A program made the position numbers and the translations under genes. A model generated the notes under the pieces. That model worked only from the letters and a program-made list of their open reading frames with translations, did not search any database and was not told the origin of the DNA. From CAKRJP01 sp963634745 (GTDB lineage Bacteria > Bacillota > Clostridia > Lachnospirales > Lachnospiraceae), in the NCBI GenBank assembly GCA_963634745.1, contig CAVHCX010000005.1, positions 1-64,000 of the forward strand: DNA of 64,000 nt, read 5' to 3'. Numbering within the stretch: position 1 is the first letter of the stretch; each line of letters starts with the position of its first letter. Below, one piece after another: positions 8,471 through 17,356 of the stretch.

Positions 8471-9655
8471 ATGAAACTTGATTATCAAAAGACCACCTAT
8501 GCCTGCTTTATAGGTTATATCGTGCAGGCTATCGTAAACAGCTTTGTTCCCCTGCTGTTTGTTACCTTCCAGAAAACTTATCATATTCCCTTGACGCAGA
8601 TTACCTTGCTTATTACAGTCAACTTTATGATCCAGCTACTCATTGACATGTTATCTGCAGGTTTTATAGATAAAATAGGTTACAGGGCTTCGGTTATAAT
8701 TGCCCATATATGTGCCGCCCTGGGACTGATCTTGTTGACTATTCTACCGGAGATAACGGCAGATCCTTTCGTCGGAATATTGATAGCTGTCTTTGTGTAT
8801 GCGATCGGAGGAGGGCTGATCGAAGTGCTGATCAGTCCCATTATCGAAGCCTGTCCCAATGATAATAAGGAAGCGGCCATGAGCCTCTTGCATTCTTTTT
8901 ACTGCTGGGGCTGTACGGGAGTAGTGCTGGTCTCTACCATATTTTTCTCGACTGTTGGCATTCATCACTGGAAAATCCTGACCTTGCTTTGGACTATTAT
9001 CCCCCTTGGAAACATAGTCCTTTTTGCCAGGGTTCCTATTTTTAGCCTTACAGATGATGACGAAAAAGGAATGGACTTTAAGGAACTTTTTCGTGAAAAA
9101 ATATTTTGGATTCTTATGATTATGATGGCATGTGCAGGTGCTTCCGAGCAGGCTGTGAGCCAGTGGGCATCCACCTTTGCGGAGGAAGGGCTGGGAATTA
9201 CAAAGACCCTGGGAGATCTAGTGGGTCCTATGGCTTTTTCCATACTTATGGGAATTTCAAGACTGATCTATGGGAAATACGGAGAGAAGTTTGATCTGGA
9301 TCGCTTTATGAAGGCAAGTTGCATCTTGTGTATCCTATCCTATCTTTGCATCTCCCTGATTCCGATACCTATGATCGAAATGATAGGCTGTGGAATCTGT
9401 GGTTTTTCAGTAGGCATTATGTGGCCGGGAACCTATAGTAAGGCATCGGCTGCCTTAAGAAGAGGGGGAACCCTGCTTTTTGCAATGCTTGCTCTGGCAG
9501 GAGACCTTGGCTGTTCCGGTGGCCCTACGCTGGTAGGTTTTGTCTCAAGTGCAGCAGGTAGTATGAGAATGGGAATACTTGCCGGAATCATAGCACCGAT
9601 GCTTTTGCTTGTCGGAATCTATGCTCTGTCTACAAGTATAGGAAAGAAAAATTAA
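8471..9655 (+). CDS. MFS transporter, substrate unknown
   Basis: A 394-residue, about 12-helix major facilitator protein. The first half contains the characteristic loop between helices 2 and 3 (GFIDKIGYRAS). The second half repeats the fold, with the central hydrophilic loop around residues 195-210. The ATG follows an ACGGAGAAAG ribosome site. It stands alone between the decayed glycyl-radical region and a strong terminator, so neighbours do not reveal the substrate. It could have served the lost glycyl-radical pathway or the downstream lacZ locus; both are guesses. Confidence 0.8.
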   Translation: MKLDYQKTTYACFIGYIVQAIVNSFVPLLFVTFQKTYHIPLTQITLLITVNFMIQLLIDMLSAGFIDKIGYRASVIIAHICAALGLILLTILPEITADPFVGILIAVFVYAIGGGLIEVLISPIIEACPNDNKEAAMSLLHSFYCWGCTGVVLVSTIFFSTVGIHHWKILTLLWTIIPLGNIVLFARVPIFSLTDDDEKGMDFKELFREKIFWILMIMMACAGASEQAVSQWASTFAEEGLGITKTLGDLVGPMAFSILMGISRLIYGKYGEKFDLDRFMKASCILCILSYLCISLIPIPMIEMIGCGICGFSVGIMWPGTYSKASAALRRGGTLLFAMLALAGDLGCSGGPTLVGFVSSAAGSMRMGILAGIIAPMLLLVGIYALSTSIGKKN

Positions 9656-9682
9656 GAAATAAAATTAAAAAAATTAAGAAGG

Positions 9683-9724
9683 AGCCCTTAGCCTAGGAGA
9701 AAATCCAGGCTAAGGGCTTTTTTT
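9683..9724. terminator. Strong, probably bidirectional terminator between MFS and AraC genes
   Basis: A perfect 12-bp stem (AGCCCTTAGCCT with AGGCTAAGGGCT), a 12-base loop, then seven T residues on the plus strand. An A-rich tract on the left side would act as the T-tract for the minus-strand araC gene that ends at 9747. Confidence 0.9.
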
Positions 9725-9746
9725 GTGACGCCTTATTTGCGCTTGG

Positions 9747-10610
9747 TTATTTTTCGTTTATTCGATTCCTATAGGCGGAGGGAGAACATCCCTTTTGCTT
9801 ATGAAAAATCCGGCTGAAATATAAGGCATTATTATATCCGACAATTCTTCCGATCTCATTTACGGAGTAGGTGGTGGTTTCTAGTAGGACCTGGGCGTTG
9901 GTCATGCGCAGGGAGGTTAAGTATTGTACCGGAGTTTTTCCGGTATATTTTTTGAAGTTTCGTATAAACCAGCTGACACTCATGCCCTTGGAGCAGGCAT
10001 ATTCTTCAATGCTTATTTCCAAGTTGTAATTTTGGCTGAAATAGTTGGCTGCTTCTTCCATTTGCTTATCCAAAAATTCATTTTTTAGAATATGTTCTTT
10101 CGTGATCTCCCGATTAAAGATGATAAGTAAATGACGGAGCAGGAGGACCAGCATCTCCTCGTAGTCTGCTTGCATGCGTTGAATTTCGACAATGATCCTT
10201 TTGAAAATCCTCTCATATTCTATGGATGTTCCTACGTGAAATATGCGTTTCTTATCTTCAAATCCATACTTTCTAAGAATGTTTTTTACATCACTTCCGG
10301 TGAAGTGCACCCAATAGACTTCCGTCTTATCTTCTCCGTAATATTCATATTTTTGCAGTTCTTTGGGGCGATAGAGCACGATATTTCCGGCTCCTACAAG
10401 GGTCTCGTTCTCCGCCTTATCAAAATGAAAATGGACTTGCCCAGCGGCAATATAGATGATTTGATAATCCAGCCTGCCCTTGGGGCGATAGGTGGGGAGC
10501 CTGGGATGATTGGTCAGGCGGTAGTTGCCGCAGCTGCCTACAATCAAGGGGCGACTCTTGTCTTTGAAGTCTAAGTGAGAATTATTTAGATATCCGGTGT
10601 TTAAATACAT
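9747..10610 (-). CDS. AraC-family transcriptional regulator with cupin sensor
   Basis: A 287-residue regulator with an N-terminal AraC-type cupin that binds a sugar (about residues 20-160; it contains DYQIIYIAAGQVHFHF) and a C-terminal double helix-turn-helix (about 185-285). The conserved second-HTH signature NEIGRIVGYNNALYFSRIFHKQKGCSPSAYR is present except for small changes. It is divergent from lacZ and its symporter and is the natural candidate for their control. Ribosome site GGGAGGAAC before the ATG. Confidence 0.9.
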   Translation of the reverse strand: MYLNTGYLNNSHLDFKDKSRPLIVGSCGNYRLTNHPRLPTYRPKGRLDYQIIYIAAGQVHFHFDKAENETLVGAGNIVLYRPKELQKYEYYGEDKTEVYWVHFTGSDVKNILRKYGFEDKKRIFHVGTSIEYERIFKRIIVEIQRMQADYEEMLVLLLRHLLIIFNREITKEHILKNEFLDKQMEEAANYFSQNYNLEISIEEYACSKGMSVSWFIRNFKKYTGKTPVQYLTSLRMTNAQVLLETTTYSVNEIGRIVGYNNALYFSRIFHKQKGCSPSAYRNRINEK

Positions 10611-10672
10611 AAGTTCCTCCCTAAAAGTATGCCTTTGTATTATAGTATCATTTTGTGCATATTCTGTCCAAT

Positions 10673-10700
10673 TTGATTTATAGACATTTCTTCATAATAT
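10673..10700 (+). promoter_or_regulatory. Candidate promoter for the lacZ operon
   Basis: TTGATT at 10673-10678 and TAATAT at 10695-10700 with 16 bp between them lie in the 215-bp divergent araC-lacZ spacer. This would give a leader of about 120 bases. On the minus strand a TATAAT at 10639-10644 could be the -10 box of the araC gene. Visual motif match only. Confidence 0.35.
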
Positions 10701-10825
10701 CCCATAGAATATAGTTAGAAAATACGAGAACAAGAGCTAAAACTCTGGCCGGAGAATAAGATAAAGTTATCGTATCTAAATGGTTACTTCAAAATAATCC
10801 ATATAAATTTATAAGGAGGAAGACA

Positions 10826-13800
10826 ATGATTGTGCCAAAACATTATGAAGATTTGAAAGTGCTTCATGAAAATACACTTCCTGCCAGAGCTTACTATATT
10901 CCGGCATCTAAGAGGATGGACAACCTGATTGAACATAGAGAGGCCTCTGACAGGATGCAGCTTTTAAATGGCAATTGGAAATTTAAATATTTCGACAGCA
11001 TTTACGATGTGAAGGATCCCTTCTATGAGACAGATTATGATCTGCAAGGCTTTGATGAGATTCCTGTACCCGGCCTATGGCAGATGGCAGGTTATGATAC
11101 CCATCAATATACAAATATTCGCTACCCTTTTCCCTTTGATCCGCCCTACATTCCGCAGGATATTCCCTGTGGGGCATATGTACACCGCTTTGACTATCAT
11201 AAGGATCTTGATGCGCCAAAAGCTTATCTGAACTTTGAAGGTGTAGATAGTGCTTATTATCTATGGCTAAATGGCAAATATGTGGGATATGATCAGGTTT
11301 CTCATGCTACGGGAGAATTTGATGTCACGGAGTTTTTGAGGGAAGGCGAGAATATATTGGCAGTCCTGGTATTGAAATGGTGTGATGGTTCCTACTTAGA
11401 AGACCAGGACAAGTTCCGTATGAGTGGTATTTTCCGAGATGTTTATATCTTAAGGCGCCCGGAAAAAGCCGTGAGAGATTATCGTATCACGACTAGAATA
11501 GTTGACCATGTGGCCAAAGTATGCTTTGAGATGGATTACTACGAAAAGGCAGAAACCACCATCACGATTGAGACCGCAGATGGAGCGAAAGTCGCTCAGG
11601 GAAATGTGGCGGATGATGGCAAGTTAGAACTTGAGCTTGCAAGGCCCATTCTTTGGAATACAGAGAATCCATATCTTTACACTTTAGTGATAGAGACTGA
11701 GCAGGAGATCATCCTTGATTATATTGCCTTAAGAAGCCTTGAGATCAAAGATAAGGTTATTTATTTCAACGGCCAGAAAATTAAATTTAGGGGTGTAAAT
11801 AGACATGATTCTGACCCGGAGACCGGTTTTGCTATCTCTGTGGACCAGTTAAAAACAGACATGAAGCTTATGAAAGAGCATAATTTCAACGCCATCCGGT
11901 CCAGTCACTATCCCAATGCCCCCTACTTCTATCAGATGTGTGACAAATATGGCTTTATGGTAATCAATGAGGCAGATTTAGAGGCCCATGGCCCCTTCAT
12001 GCTTTATAGAAAAGAAGACACGGATTTGGAGCGTTTTAGCCGGTGGAATGAGAAACTGGCAGATGATCCGGCCTGGGAGGAGTCCATTCTTGATCGTGTG
12101 CAGCGGATGGTCATACGGGATAAAAACCGTTTCTGTATCGTCATGTGGTCTATGGGGAATGAGAGCGCTTATGGATGCAATTTCGAGAAGGCCCTATCCT
12201 GGACCAAGTCCTATGACCCATACAGAATCACCCAATATGAAAGTGCCAGATATCGCAATTATAAAGAAAGCTACAATTATGACAACCTGGATATTTACAG
12301 CCGGATGTATCCTTCCTTGGATGAGATCAGGGAATATCTTAAAAAGGATGCCAGCAAGCCCTTCCTTCTGGTGGAATATTGCCATTGTATGGGAAATGGG
12401 CCCGGGGATTTTGAAGACTATTTCCAGATAATACAGGAAAATGATTTGATGTGTGGCGGATTTGTATGGGAGTGGTGTGACCATGCCATTGCTCACGGAA
12501 AAAGAGAAGACGGAAGGACTGCTTACTCTTATGGTGGGGACCACGGCGAGGCTGTCCATGATGGAAATTTCTGCATGGATGGCTTGGTATATCCGGACAG
12601 AAGGCCCCATACCGGACTTTTAGAGTATAAAAATGTACATCGTCCGGCCAGGCTTGTATCTTATGATCAGGAATCCGGTGTCTTGACCCTTCATAATTAT
12701 ATGGATTTTGATGACTTAAAGGACTATGTAGAAATTACATATGAAGTGACACAAGACGGACTGACCATCCAAAAAGGAAAACTAGAGGACTTTAGCGTGC
12801 AACCACATACAGATGCTACTACAAAGCTGAAGATCGCAGTAAAAGAATCAGGAAAAATCTATTTAAAGCTCATGTATCACTTGAAGAAGCAACTTCCCTT
12901 AGTGGACAAAGGTGCCCTGCTTGGGTTTGATGAGGTCCTTCTTGAAAACCAGGATGGAAGAAATGCTAGGGCTGTGAAATGGATGGAAGATAAGGAAGAA
13001 GAGGCGGAAATCCAGGTGCAGGAGGGGGATGCGGAATTTGTTTTAAAGGGAAAGGATTTTGTCTATACCATTAGTAAACGAACCGGTCTCTTTGAACAGA
13101 TCAGCTTTGCCGGCAGAGAATATCTGAATCATCCCATGGAGCTGAATATATGGCGGGCTCCGACAGATAATGATATGTACATCAAAAGTGAGTGGAAAAA
13201 GGCGCATTATGATGAAGCCTATACCAGGGCTTATAAGGTGAGTGTCTTGCAAAATCAATATGGTGTGTTTGTAATGGCGGATGCTTCGGTGGTTGCGGCC
13301 ACGGTTCAGAAAATTTTGGATGTCAAGATCAGCTGGAAAATCAGCGGGGACGGAAAGATTGCTACGCTTATTGATGCCGCCAAGGATCCGGAATTTCCAG
13401 TGCTTCCAAGATTCGGAGTTCGGATGTTCCTGAAGGATAAGATCCGGGAGGCTGTTTATTTTGGCATGGGCCCCCAGGAAAGTTATGTTGATAAACACAG
13501 GGGAAGTTACCACGGCCTATTCCGCAGTAAAGTGGCAGATCTTCATGAGGATTATATTTATCCGCAGGAAAATGGAAGCCATTATGACTGTGATTTTGTG
13601 GAAGTATCAGCTGGAAGCTTTGGCCTGGCAGTGGCATCAGACAAGGGATTTTCCTTTAATGCCTCAAAGTATAGCCAGGAGATTTTAGAAAAGGCAGCCC
13701 ATAATTATGAACTGAAGGCAGCAGACAGTACCCTGCTTTGCCTGGATTATGCGATGAACGGAATAGGGTCTAATAGCTGTGGGCCACAGGTATTAGAAGC

Positions 13801-13864
13801 ATATCAATTTAATGAAACAGAATTCAAATTTGAATTTGAGATGGTTCCCTTTGTAAAGAGATAG
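10826..13864 (+). CDS. lacZ: Beta-galactosidase, glycoside hydrolase family 2
   Basis: A 1012-residue cytosolic enzyme of the long LacZ type, hydrolysing lactose and other beta-galactosides. The order is sugar-binding jelly roll (about 45-210), immunoglobulin-like domain, TIM barrel with acid/base Glu446 in MWSMGNES and nucleophile Glu517 in LLVEYCHCMGNGPGD, a second immunoglobulin-like domain, and the Bgal_small_N beta-sandwich (from about 740, with NIWRAPTDND near 775). Length fits the family (about 1020). Ribosome site AAGGAGGAAG is 6 bases before the ATG. It is followed after 57 bp by a GPH symporter and faces an AraC regulator, so it forms a lactose-type uptake and cleavage unit. Confidence 0.96.
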   Translation: MIVPKHYEDLKVLHENTLPARAYYIPASKRMDNLIEHREASDRMQLLNGNWKFKYFDSIYDVKDPFYETDYDLQGFDEIPVPGLWQMAGYDTHQYTNIRYPFPFDPPYIPQDIPCGAYVHRFDYHKDLDAPKAYLNFEGVDSAYYLWLNGKYVGYDQVSHATGEFDVTEFLREGENILAVLVLKWCDGSYLEDQDKFRMSGIFRDVYILRRPEKAVRDYRITTRIVDHVAKVCFEMDYYEKAETTITIETADGAKVAQGNVADDGKLELELARPILWNTENPYLYTLVIETEQEIILDYIALRSLEIKDKVIYFNGQKIKFRGVNRHDSDPETGFAISVDQLKTDMKLMKEHNFNAIRSSHYPNAPYFYQMCDKYGFMVINEADLEAHGPFMLYRKEDTDLERFSRWNEKLADDPAWEESILDRVQRMVIRDKNRFCIVMWSMGNESAYGCNFEKALSWTKSYDPYRITQYESARYRNYKESYNYDNLDIYSRMYPSLDEIREYLKKDASKPFLLVEYCHCMGNGPGDFEDYFQIIQENDLMCGGFVWEWCDHAIAHGKREDGRTAYSYGGDHGEAVHDGNFCMDGLVYPDRRPHTGLLEYKNVHRPARLVSYDQESGVLTLHNYMDFDDLKDYVEITYEVTQDGLTIQKGKLEDFSVQPHTDATTKLKIAVKESGKIYLKLMYHLKKQLPLVDKGALLGFDEVLLENQDGRNARAVKWMEDKEEEAEIQVQEGDAEFVLKGKDFVYTISKRTGLFEQISFAGREYLNHPMELNIWRAPTDNDMYIKSEWKKAHYDEAYTRAYKVSVLQNQYGVFVMADASVVAATVQKILDVKISWKISGDGKIATLIDAAKDPEFPVLPRFGVRMFLKDKIREAVYFGMGPQESYVDKHRGSYHGLFRSKVADLHEDYIYPQENGSHYDCDFVEVSAGSFGLAVASDKGFSFNASKYSQEILEKAAHNYELKAADSTLLCLDYAMNGIGSNSCGPQVLEAYQFNETEFKFEFEMVPFVKR

Positions 13865-13921
13865 GCTGGGCATTCGGCAGCAAGAATACTGGGGAAATAT
13901 AGAGGAAAGGAAGAACTTTCA

Positions 13922-15313
13922 ATGGGAGAGAAAACTTATTTAAAATGGTATAACAAGGTTGGTTATGGTTCCGGGGATATTGCCGGTAACGTGGTCTATG
14001 CATTTTTGACCTATTTTGTTATGGTATATCTGACAGATACCATCGGTATGTCTGCAGGTATCGTCGGAAGTCTGATCGCAGCATCAAAATTATTTGACGG
14101 ATTTACAGATATTTTCTTTGGATCTATGATCGACAAGACCCATAGTAAAATGGGAAAGGCAAGACCTTGGATGCTCTATGGTTATATCGGCTGTGCCATC
14201 ACCTTGGTAGCAGTATTTGCAGTGCCTACAAGTCTTGGAAAGACCGCGCAGTATGCCTGGTTTTTCATTGCATATACCCTGTTAAACGGCGTCTTTTATA
14301 CTGCCAATAATATTGCCTATTCATCTTTGACATCACTGGTAACAAAGAATAGTAAAGAGCGTGTGCAGATGGGTTCCTATCGATTTATTTTCGCCTTTGC
14401 GACCAGTCTTCTGATTCAGTCAGTTACCGTTGAATTTGTAAGCCTTTGCGGTGGCGGGGCAGCTGCATGGAGAAGCGTAGCAATTATATATGCCATCATC
14501 GGTCTTATCGTCAATACGATTTCAGGCTGCTCTGTAAAGGAACTTTCTGAGGAGGAGCTTAACGAAGGCAAAGTAGATGATGAAGAAAAGAAATATGGTC
14601 TCATCGAGGCTTTTGGCCTTCTGATTAAAAACAAGTTTTACATGATGATCTGTGGTACCTATCTTTTGCAGCAGCTTTATAATGCCATGATCGGTACCGG
14701 AATCTATTACATGACCTGGGTTTTGAAAAATAAAAACTTATACAGTGTATTTGCCTGGGCGGTAAATATTCCTCTGATCATCGCCCTGGTTTTCACACCT
14801 GCCTTGGTAGAAAAATGGAAGGGCATGTATAAGCTAAACAAGAGAAGTTATATGCTGGCAACCGTAGGAAGAGGCCTTGTGGTGCTTGCCGGTTTCATGG
14901 GAAGCATCCCTCTTATGATCTTATTTACCGCTGTGGCAGCCCTGGGACAGGGACCCTGGCAGGGAGATATGAATGCGGTGATTGCGTCCTGCTCTGAATA
15001 TACCTACCTTACCCAGGGAAAGCACGTGGAAGGAACCATGTTCTCTTGTACTTCTTTTGGACAGAAAGTAGGCGGAGGAATCGGTACAGCGATTACCGGA
15101 TGGCTCTTAGAGGCCAGCGGCTATGTGGGAACTGCCAGCAAGCAGCCTGCATCTGCAATTACCATGATGACCGTTATGTATCTGGTAATACCATTTGTGA
15201 TTGAAATTTTGATAACGATCGTTCTTTCTATGATGAATATAGAAGATACTAATAATAAAATTAAGGCTGAAAGGGAAAAAGGGAACGTAAAGGCAGGCGC
15301 CCCTGCACAATAA
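13922..15313 (+). CDS. GPH-family sugar:cation symporter, probably for beta-galactosides
   Basis: A 463-residue membrane protein of the MelB/LacS-like GPH family, with about 12 helices. The conserved first loop reads LFDGFTDIFFGSMIDKTHSKMGKARPW. It sits 57 bp behind lacZ with its own ribosome site (GAGGAAAGGAAG), so it should supply lacZ with substrate. It lacks the C-terminal IIA domain of LacS. It is a paralogue of the symporter at 3.5 kb rather than a copy, as the sequences differ widely. Confidence 0.9.
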   Translation: MGEKTYLKWYNKVGYGSGDIAGNVVYAFLTYFVMVYLTDTIGMSAGIVGSLIAASKLFDGFTDIFFGSMIDKTHSKMGKARPWMLYGYIGCAITLVAVFAVPTSLGKTAQYAWFFIAYTLLNGVFYTANNIAYSSLTSLVTKNSKERVQMGSYRFIFAFATSLLIQSVTVEFVSLCGGGAAAWRSVAIIYAIIGLIVNTISGCSVKELSEEELNEGKVDDEEKKYGLIEAFGLLIKNKFYMMICGTYLLQQLYNAMIGTGIYYMTWVLKNKNLYSVFAWAVNIPLIIALVFTPALVEKWKGMYKLNKRSYMLATVGRGLVVLAGFMGSIPLMILFTAVAALGQGPWQGDMNAVIASCSEYTYLTQGKHVEGTMFSCTSFGQKVGGGIGTAITGWLLEASGYVGTASKQPASAITMMTVMYLVIPFVIEILITIVLSMMNIEDTNNKIKAEREKGNVKAGAPAQ

Positions 15314-15423
15314 GTAAAGTGCAAAAGTGCCTGATTTTAGTTGAATTTCGGGACAATCATAGTTGATGTATGAATTAAGGGATAGTAAAATAAAAAATAA
15401 AGCTAACAAAAGGACATAAAATT

Positions 15424-16254
15424 ATGAAGAAATTTATCTCATGGAATATTGATTCCATCAACGCGGCTCTTACATCCGAATCAGCAAGAGCCGTATTATC
15501 CCGAAATGTATTAGAGACGATCAAGGAAGAAAAGCCGGATTGTATCGCAATACAGGAGACCAAGCTTCCGGCCACAGGGCCCTCGAAGAAGCATTTGGAG
15601 GAGCTAAAAAAATATTTTCCTGCTTATCACATGGAGTGGGTCAGCTCTATGCCACCGGCCAGGAAGGGTTATGCGGGCACTATGATTTTGTACCTGGAAG
15701 GAATGGAAGCAGACAAGTCATGCCCGAGAATCGGTGCGCCGGATACTATGGACGATGAGGGGAGGATCCTAACCTTAGAATTCCCGGACTTCTTTTTTGT
15801 AAATGTTTATACGCCCAATGCAGGAGATGGCTTAAAGCGCCTCGCAGAGAGGCAGGAGTGGGATATTAAGTATGCCGACTATCTAAGTAAGCTGGACCAG
15901 ATCAAGCCTGTCATTGCCTGCGGTGATTTTAATGTGGCTCATGAAGAGATTGACCTTGCAAATCCGGCGGGCAATCACAGGTCTCCCGGATTTACAGATG
16001 AGGAGAGGGAGGGATTTACAAATCTCCTGTCAAAAGGCTTTGTGGATACCTTCCGCTATATTAACGGAGATGTAAGGGATGTCTACTCCTGGTGGGCCCA
16101 GAGGGTCAAGACCAGTAAAATAAATAATTCGGGTTGGAGAATTGACTATTTTCTGGTCAGTGACCGCATTAAGGACAAGGTGCTTACATCGGGCATGTTA
16201 GATTCCGGCCAGAGACAGGACCATACCCCCTTATCTCTGGAGATCGATTTGTAA
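15424..16254 (+). CDS. exoA: Exonuclease III (AP endonuclease)
   Basis: A 276-residue Mg-dependent DNA repair enzyme of the ExoA/ExoIII family that cuts abasic sites and trims 3' ends. Landmarks are WNIDS at 8-12, the catalytic glutamate in IQETKL (about 46), CGDFNVAHEEID in the middle and the C-terminal RQDHTPLSLEIDL carrying the Asp-His pair. Length is typical, and the sequence style is that of streptococcal ExoA. It follows the symporter by 110 bp, has its own ribosome site AAAGGAC and is closed by a terminator, so it is probably a separate unit. Confidence 0.93.
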   Translation: MKKFISWNIDSINAALTSESARAVLSRNVLETIKEEKPDCIAIQETKLPATGPSKKHLEELKKYFPAYHMEWVSSMPPARKGYAGTMILYLEGMEADKSCPRIGAPDTMDDEGRILTLEFPDFFFVNVYTPNAGDGLKRLAERQEWDIKYADYLSKLDQIKPVIACGDFNVAHEEIDLANPAGNHRSPGFTDEEREGFTNLLSKGFVDTFRYINGDVRDVYSWWAQRVKTSKINNSGWRIDYFLVSDRIKDKVLTSGMLDSGQRQDHTPLSLEIDL

Positions 16255-16291
16255 AACAGTTTGTGAGATTTTCCGGTGACAGGCCGGCAGT

Positions 16292-16321
16292 AAAAAGAAT
16301 GTGCTTTGCACGTTCTTTTTT
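16292..16321 (+). terminator. Terminator after exonuclease III
   Basis: A 13-bp stem (AAAAAGAATGTGC with GCACGTTCTTTTT, one G-U pair) with a 3-base loop; the right arm ends in the T-tract. Confidence 0.85.
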
Positions 16322-16380
16322 ATTGCAAAATTTTATGGCCGGAATTAAGATGTAAGAATAGAATGTTATTGATACAATAA

Positions 16381-16398
16381 ATCGAAAAAAGGAATGGA
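16381..16398 (+). repeat. 18-bp repeated motif, copy 1 (second copy at 20368-20385)
   Basis: The 18-mer ATCGAAAAAAGGAATGGA overlaps the ribosome site of the LysR gene here and recurs exactly in the intergenic region between the MATE exporter and the SbcD-like gene, where no LysR gene follows. Confidence 0.7.
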
Positions 16399-16402
16399 TA
16401 AG

Positions 16403-17299
16403 ATGAGTAAAATGAATAAACCGGAAACTCCTTTGCTTAAATATTTGGCCTTTGTAAAAACTGTGGAAAAGGGAAGCATTACAAAAGCGGCCGAAGACCT
16501 AAATTATGCCCAATCCTCCGTCAGCAAGATGATCGGGGACTTGGAAAAGGAATGGGGCATGACCTTGCTAGAGAGAAGTAAAAAAGGTGTTTGCCTAACC
16601 TCTGCAGGAGAAGCGCTTTTGCCGACGCTTCGCAAGGTCCTAAATGAACATCGGGAACTGGAGGAAGAGATTGGTCGCTTAAAAGGACTGGAGACTGGTC
16701 TGGTTCGGATCGGAACTTTTTCCAGTGTGGCCATTAACTGGATGCCGGAACTTTTTTCAAAATTACAAAAAGATTATCCGGGCATTGAGTATGAAATGCT
16801 TATGGGAGACTATGATGAAGTGGAGCACTGGATTGATATAGGCCGTGTGGATTGCGGTTTTTTGCGGTTGCCTACAGAAATCCCCTTTGACACCATCCCT
16901 ATAAGAAAGGATGAATACAAGGTCATCATGCCCCCGGACCATCCCCTGGCAAGTAAAGACCGGGTGGCCATCAGAGACCTGGATGGGCAGCCTTTTTTAT
17001 TGCTGGAACATGGAGGAAAGACCGAAGTATCTGACATCTTGGAGCGATATAAGCTACATCCGGATATCCGATTTACGACCTGGGAAGATTTTGCCATTAT
17101 GGCAATGGTGGAAAAAGGTATGGGAATAGGGATCCTTCCGAATTTGATCCTAAAACGCGTTCCCTACCAGCTGGAAATTCGGTCACTGGATCCCCCCTAT
17201 TATCGGACCATCGGACTTGCTATGAAAAACAGAGACCATCTGACGCCGGCTGTGGAAAAATTTCTTGAGTATCTGATGCCCTTTAGAGATAATATATAG
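16403..17299 (+). CDS. LysR-family transcriptional regulator
   Basis: A LysR-type regulator of 298 residues, with a winged HTH in about the first 65 residues (AAEDLNYAQSSVSKMIGDLEKEWG) and a two-lobe effector-binding domain after it. I chose the ATG at 16403 over the one at 16394 because AAGGA at 16389-16393 would touch the earlier start, but is 9 bases from the later one. It lies 57 bp before an FGGY kinase on the same strand; LysR genes more often diverge from their target, so control of the kinase is only a possibility. Effector unknown. Confidence 0.88.
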   Translation: MSKMNKPETPLLKYLAFVKTVEKGSITKAAEDLNYAQSSVSKMIGDLEKEWGMTLLERSKKGVCLTSAGEALLPTLRKVLNEHRELEEEIGRLKGLETGLVRIGTFSSVAINWMPELFSKLQKDYPGIEYEMLMGDYDEVEHWIDIGRVDCGFLRLPTEIPFDTIPIRKDEYKVIMPPDHPLASKDRVAIRDLDGQPFLLLEHGGKTEVSDILERYKLHPDIRFTTWEDFAIMAMVEKGMGIGILPNLILKRVPYQLEIRSLDPPYYRTIGLAMKNRDHLTPAVEKFLEYLMPFRDNI

Positions 17300-17356
17300 T
17301 AGAGACGAGGTCACATACAGGGAACAATGAGGATAGAGTCGTAAAAAGAGGTGCTT